64,000 nucleotides of DNA from an uncultured Clostridia bacterium (GTDB lineage: Bacteria; Bacillota; Clostridia; Oscillospirales; Acutalibacteraceae): NCBI GenBank assembly GCA_947595635.1, contig CANQEU010000003.1, positions 1 through 64,000 of the forward strand, given 5' to 3'. The translations under genes were made by a program, and so were the position numbers. Of this stretch, positions 60,739-64,000 are shown one piece after another. The notes under the pieces are model-generated. The model ran no database searches. It was given only the letters and a program-made list of their open reading frames with translations, and had not been told where the DNA came from. Numbering within the stretch: the first letter of the stretch is position 1; each line of letters starts with the position of its first letter.

Positions 60739-60834
60739 AATAACCAATCCTTTCATCTTCCCTGCAAGTACATATACATTGCCGCTGTCAATATCATCGG
60801 CACGGTATATTAAATCATCAAATAACTTACAGTC

Positions 60835-63800
60835 CTATGCCTTTTGTATCATCGGTGCAATTACGGACGCCGCCGCCCAGAATACAACATACAGCAGCAG
60901 GTCAAGTCCGCTTAATCCGCCAACGCCGGCAAACACGGCGACTATTCCGGCAATAAGAACGCCGAGCACGACCGCGATGATTTGAATAACTAAAGCAATT
61001 GAAATATTATCGCGTATCTTTATACAGCCGCTTATCGCCCTTGCAAGGGAGTGGAGTCTGCCCTCGGTGGCTATAAACGCCCGTGAAGCCTCGTCCCTTC
61101 TTGACATTTCATCTTTGCATATATTGCCAAGGGTGGTCGGAAGTATTTTTATGCTTCTTATGAAAATTCCGAAATCCTTTGCGACCTTAATCTGCGACAC
61201 ATTCGGGTCCGCAGTTCTTATAAGTATAGTAACGCCGTTGTTCTCAAGCCGTTTAAGCTCCGTTGACAGCCTTGCGTCCGCCTGATAATCAGTTACAAGC
61301 ATTGCAACAAGCTCGCCCGCGTTTGCAAGGTATGTTATGCTGTTTGTTCTGCCCTTCTTTGAGCTTTCTTCAAAATCCACGCTCGGCAAGGTTATTGAAT
61401 ACTTTGTCATAAGCTCTCTGTTTCCAAGCAAAAGCCTTTCACCGCTTACCCAGCTTACTATACCCTTGCCGTCCTCATATTTAACGCTTTCAACCGCTGG
61501 CAGCTGTTCGCCCTTTTCGCTTATTACGTCCTCAAACATATATGTCATCGGGGTGTTTGCTATCTTCATAACAGCGGCAGCGTTCAACAGCGCCCTGTCT
61601 ATATTGTATGCGTTAAACGTCTTTACGGCAAGAAGCTGAACCTTGCCCCTCGGATAAAGCTCTCGGCTGTCCACCATAACGGCTCTTGTATCGGCAAAAT
61701 GCTTTACCGCCGGATATCCTATTATCATGGCCTTGTTTTTGAGCGCCTCCGAGCAAAGCTTCTTCATTGGAATATTTACGGCAAGCAAACTGCACATCGG
61801 TATTCCCATACAGGCGACAATTGAAAACGCGGAAACAGCGTTAGCCGCGGTTTTGCCTGTTATGCCGCAGATTATCGCAACGATAACGGCTATTACGGTT
61901 GTTATTGGCGCCGTAAAGGACGCGGCACGCTCGCTCGGGTCGGGCATATATGAAAATCTTAAAAAGCCCTTGAGAAATCTCGTTCTGTTCTGCAAGGCAA
62001 CAACGGGCTTTTCGGCGTTCGTCTTTGAAATCATCTGCTCGGATATTTCCTCGTCATTATATATCCTTGCGGAATACTTCCTGTTGGGCGAAGAAACAAA
62101 TCTGAAATTATCCCTTATCCTCCGCACTATACACAGCTTGCCGAGATTATTAAGCAAAAGCGCCGCTATTGCAAGTATTGAATAAAGGTGCAGTCCGCCG
62201 CTGAAGAAGATTTGCGGCTCAAAAAACGAAACTATCCCCTGCGCCGCACAGCCCACAACGGCAACGGCAACGGCTGTGTCCGAATTGCCCTTGAACGCCA
62301 AAAGCGGCTTTAATCCGCCAAGCACCGTGCTGTGGCACAAAACTGCGCTTGCGGCCAACAGTACAAGACTTATAAGGCATATCATTATATCGGAATTAGG
62401 TATGTTGTCGGTCAGCAGCGCCGGGACGTACCTTTGAACAACATACATCGCAAGCATAATCAGAAAAACAGCGCCGAGTGCGATGCACCTGAACGTAACT
62501 TTTCTGTTGTCATAGTTTATCTCGGCTCTTATAGCCCTTGCGTCAGACGGTTTTTCATAATCGTCTATGCTCTGTTCATTCTGCTGAGCGCCGCTTGTCT
62601 GCTCTCTGAATTCCGAAAAATCGGCGCTGTTTTCAATTCCGCCGAATAAAACGTCCTTTATTGAACGCCTGTCCTGCTTTTTATCCGCACTCTTCTCAGC
62701 TTTCTCCGTCTGCTCCGGCTCATCACGGAGAATCGGAGCGTCGGCAACGCCCTCTTTTACAGCCTTTGAAACTTCGGAGTTCACCTCCGGCGCAACAATC
62801 TCGCTCGCCTTTGGCTTGTATTTTGCCTGCCTTACATATTCCTCATATTCACGTCTTACCACATACTGGAGATTTTCGTTAGACAGGCTTATCTTCTCAA
62901 CCATCGACTCGTGAGTATATTTTGGAATAACCTTTCCGTTTACTATCTGTCTGCCGTCCACCTCGTCAATTTTAAAGCCTGTGCTTGAAATATCCTCAAA
63001 GGTAGCGGCTTCTTCGTCCTGCCCGTCGTCAAGCGTTTGAGCCGCGGCGGCTTCTGCATTTTCGGAATCGGCTTTCTCGTCCTCTTTTTCTGTATTATCC
63101 GTTTGAGCGCCGTCAGCCTGTGCATTCTCATTATCTAATTGCAGAGCTTCCTCGTTATTATCCTCGGCTTTCGGAGCGTCGCCGTTCCAAAAGCTTTTCA
63201 ATCTGCCTATAAGGCCGCGCTTTGGCTTCGAGCCTGTTTTTTTTGCTGATGAAATTTCAACAGGCGCGTCGGGCCCTTCTGTAATTATCTCCTCATCGGC
63301 TTCGTCTGCTTTGCTTGTTTCATCGGCTGCGTCCGATTTTTCCTCGTCCTCGGCTTCGTCTGTTTTTTCATTGACGTCAAAGGCAGACTCAGCCACGTCA
63401 TCGTCGGAAATCTCGCCTTCATCATCAAATACGGTCTCCTGCTCGGTCTCGGCTGCTTCAGCGTTCTCGTTATTCTCCTGTTCCTCCTCGTCGTCGCTCC
63501 TTAAGGGTTCAAGAACTGTCAAAACAGGTCTTGACACAACGGGCTCTCCGTCGCTGAATTGCGCGTCAATCGGCTGTTCGTCCTCCTCGTCCGAAAGCTC
63601 CTCGTCCTCCTCGTCGTCCTCTTCCTCTTCGTCTATATACTCGTCCTCATCGTTCCATATGCTCTTTATCTGCTCTATCGGAGAGCTTTTTCTTTCGCTT
63701 TCTTCGGCTTCGTCGATCTCCTCGCCTTCATCCTCGGCGTCCTGTGAATATTCGCCGTCGTCCGCCTGCTCTGCTTCCTCCGATTTAACCGATGAGGCAA

Positions 63801-64000
63801 ACAACGCCTTGAACTTTTCCGCGGCAAGCGCGAGCAATCCGCTGATTTTTCTTGAGGTGCTTTGGTGTTCTATCTCCTCGCTATCCTCGTCCGGGATATT
63901 CTCGCTGTTAGTATCCTCATCCTGAGTGCGCTGCTTTGGGGCGTAGTCGGATAAATCGTCATACTTTACCGACGGTTTTATCCATTCTTTTCCCTCTGCG
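60835..64000 (-). CDS. Acidic protein fused to a degenerate P-type-ATPase-like membrane domain (5' partial)
   Basis: The reading frame stays open to the window edge, so the true start is outside. The track's start at 63837 is an internal TTG. At least 1054 aa are visible. The first ~480 are highly acidic and disordered. Eight membrane helices follow in P1B-like spacing. The block after helix 6 (GIPMCSLLAVNIPMKKLC) aligns with the M4-to-phosphorylation segment of P-type ATPases, but DKTGT is replaced by VDSRELYPRG. A nucleotide-domain-like GERLLLGNRELM and IRTADPN (in place of TGDN) are present. The GDGxND motif is missing. It is probably a pseudoenzyme with a sensory or scaffolding role. No neighbour explains it. 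Confidence 0.7.
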   Translation of the reverse strand, partial: AEGKEWIKPSVKYDDLSDYAPKQRTQDEDTNSENIPDEDSEEIEHQSTSRKISGLLALAAEKFKALFASSVKSEEAEQADDGEYSQDAEDEGEEIDEAEESERKSSPIEQIKSIWNDEDEYIDEEEEDDEEDEELSDEEDEQPIDAQFSDGEPVVSRPVLTVLEPLRSDDEEEQENNENAEAAETEQETVFDDEGEISDDDVAESAFDVNEKTDEAEDEEKSDAADETSKADEADEEIITEGPDAPVEISSAKKTGSKPKRGLIGRLKSFWNGDAPKAEDNNEEALQLDNENAQADGAQTDNTEKEDEKADSENAEAAAAQTLDDGQDEEAATFEDISSTGFKIDEVDGRQIVNGKVIPKYTHESMVEKISLSNENLQYVVRREYEEYVRQAKYKPKASEIVAPEVNSEVSKAVKEGVADAPILRDEPEQTEKAEKSADKKQDRRSIKDVLFGGIENSADFSEFREQTSGAQQNEQSIDDYEKPSDARAIRAEINYDNRKVTFRCIALGAVFLIMLAMYVVQRYVPALLTDNIPNSDIMICLISLVLLAASAVLCHSTVLGGLKPLLAFKGNSDTAVAVAVVGCAAQGIVSFFEPQIFFSGGLHLYSILAIAALLLNNLGKLCIVRRIRDNFRFVSSPNRKYSARIYNDEEISEQMISKTNAEKPVVALQNRTRFLKGFLRFSYMPDPSERAASFTAPITTVIAVIVAIICGITGKTAANAVSAFSIVACMGIPMCSLLAVNIPMKKLCSEALKNKAMIIGYPAVKHFADTRAVMVDSRELYPRGKVQLLAVKTFNAYNIDRALLNAAAVMKIANTPMTYMFEDVISEKGEQLPAVESVKYEDGKGIVSWVSGERLLLGNRELMTKYSITLPSVDFEESSKKGRTNSITYLANAGELVAMLVTDYQADARLSTELKRLENNGVTILIRTADPNVSQIKVAKDFGIFIRSIKILPTTLGNICKDEMSRRDEASRAFIATEGRLHSLARAISGCIKIRDNISIALVIQIIAVVLGVLIAGIVAVFAGVGGLSGLDLLLYVVFWAAASVIAPMIQKA

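Noticed and set aside
63835-63837. TTG start of the 1000-aa ORF at the right edge
   Set aside because: The frame is open upstream to base 64000 with the same acidic composition, so the real start is outside the window.
63311-63925. 204-aa Ser-rich plus-strand ORF
   Set aside because: It is the antisense of the Glu/Asp-rich segment of the edge gene, which reads as Ser/Leu on the other strand.

Overview
The window looks like chromosomal core genome of an anaerobic, low-to-medium GC Clostridia, most like the Oscillospiraceae/Ruminococcaceae. The grounds are a T-box leader, a CIRCE/HrcA heat-shock operon, a single-chain pyruvate:ferredoxin oxidoreductase, a citramalate route to isoleucine, RnpM/YlxQ in the nusA-infB operon, and classic TTGACA/TATAAT promoters. 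Species cannot be named from the sequence alone. No rRNA, transposase, phage gene or CRISPR array was found. After 7.2 kb nearly all genes lie on the minus strand.

Layout. 0.1-5.4 kb (+): an isoleucine-type T-box leader, ilvB (acetolactate synthase), cimA (citramalate synthase), then citrate synthase from its own promoter. 5.4-7.2 kb: a 53-aa ribbon-helix-helix protein missed by the ORF track, a 93-aa conserved-looking protein, tRNA-Gly(CCC), tRNA-Thr(CGT) and an XRE regulator. 7.3-11.4 kb (-): an OmpR-type two-component system followed by a membrane-anchored HtrA protease. 11.6-13.9 kb: rbfA-nrnA-truB. 14.2-15 kb: a soluble CorC-like CBS protein. 15.2-18.9 kb: an accessory-looking group of zinc-ribbon membrane/lipoproteins with a divergent XRE regulator and two palindromic operators. 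19.2-22.8 kb (+): pyruvate:ferredoxin oxidoreductase. 22.9-23.9 kb: a gene-free mosaic of hairpins and repeats. 23.9-31 kb: recA-recX-rimO-pgsA-cysS, with prmC and a DUF1385 protein upstream. 31.2-35.6 kb: trmB, a lipoprotein and a second two-component system. 35.6-36.2 kb: a repeat-rich gap with a cloverleaf-like element. 36.2-43 kb: a six-gene glycan-assembly cluster. 43-44.9 kb: a second cloverleaf-like element, an Mrp-type ATPase and a membrane protein. 45-50.9 kb: hrcA-grpE-dnaK-dnaJ-prmA under CIRCE. 51-51.7 kb (+): two tiny membrane proteins. 51.8-56.7 kb: rimP-nusA-rnpM-ylxQ-infB. 56.7-60.7 kb: a GH13 enzyme, an amidohydrolase, a MecA-like adaptor and rpe. 60.8-64 kb: a partial gene for a long acidic protein fused to a catalytically degenerate P-type-ATPase-like membrane domain.

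How the genes work together. Housekeeping modules dominate: branched-chain amino acid synthesis, translation and ribosome maturation, chaperones, recombination and central anaerobic metabolism. The rimP-to-truB operon that is contiguous in many Firmicutes is here split into two blocks about 38 kb apart.

The least explained material is in four places. (1) Two intergenic four-way-junction elements share an architecture but not a sequence. (2) A dispersed hairpin repeat sits just 3' of three operons and shows a compensatory base change. (3) The zinc-ribbon operon has its -10/-35 spacer filled by a palindromic operator. (4) The pseudo-P-type ATPase lies at the right edge.
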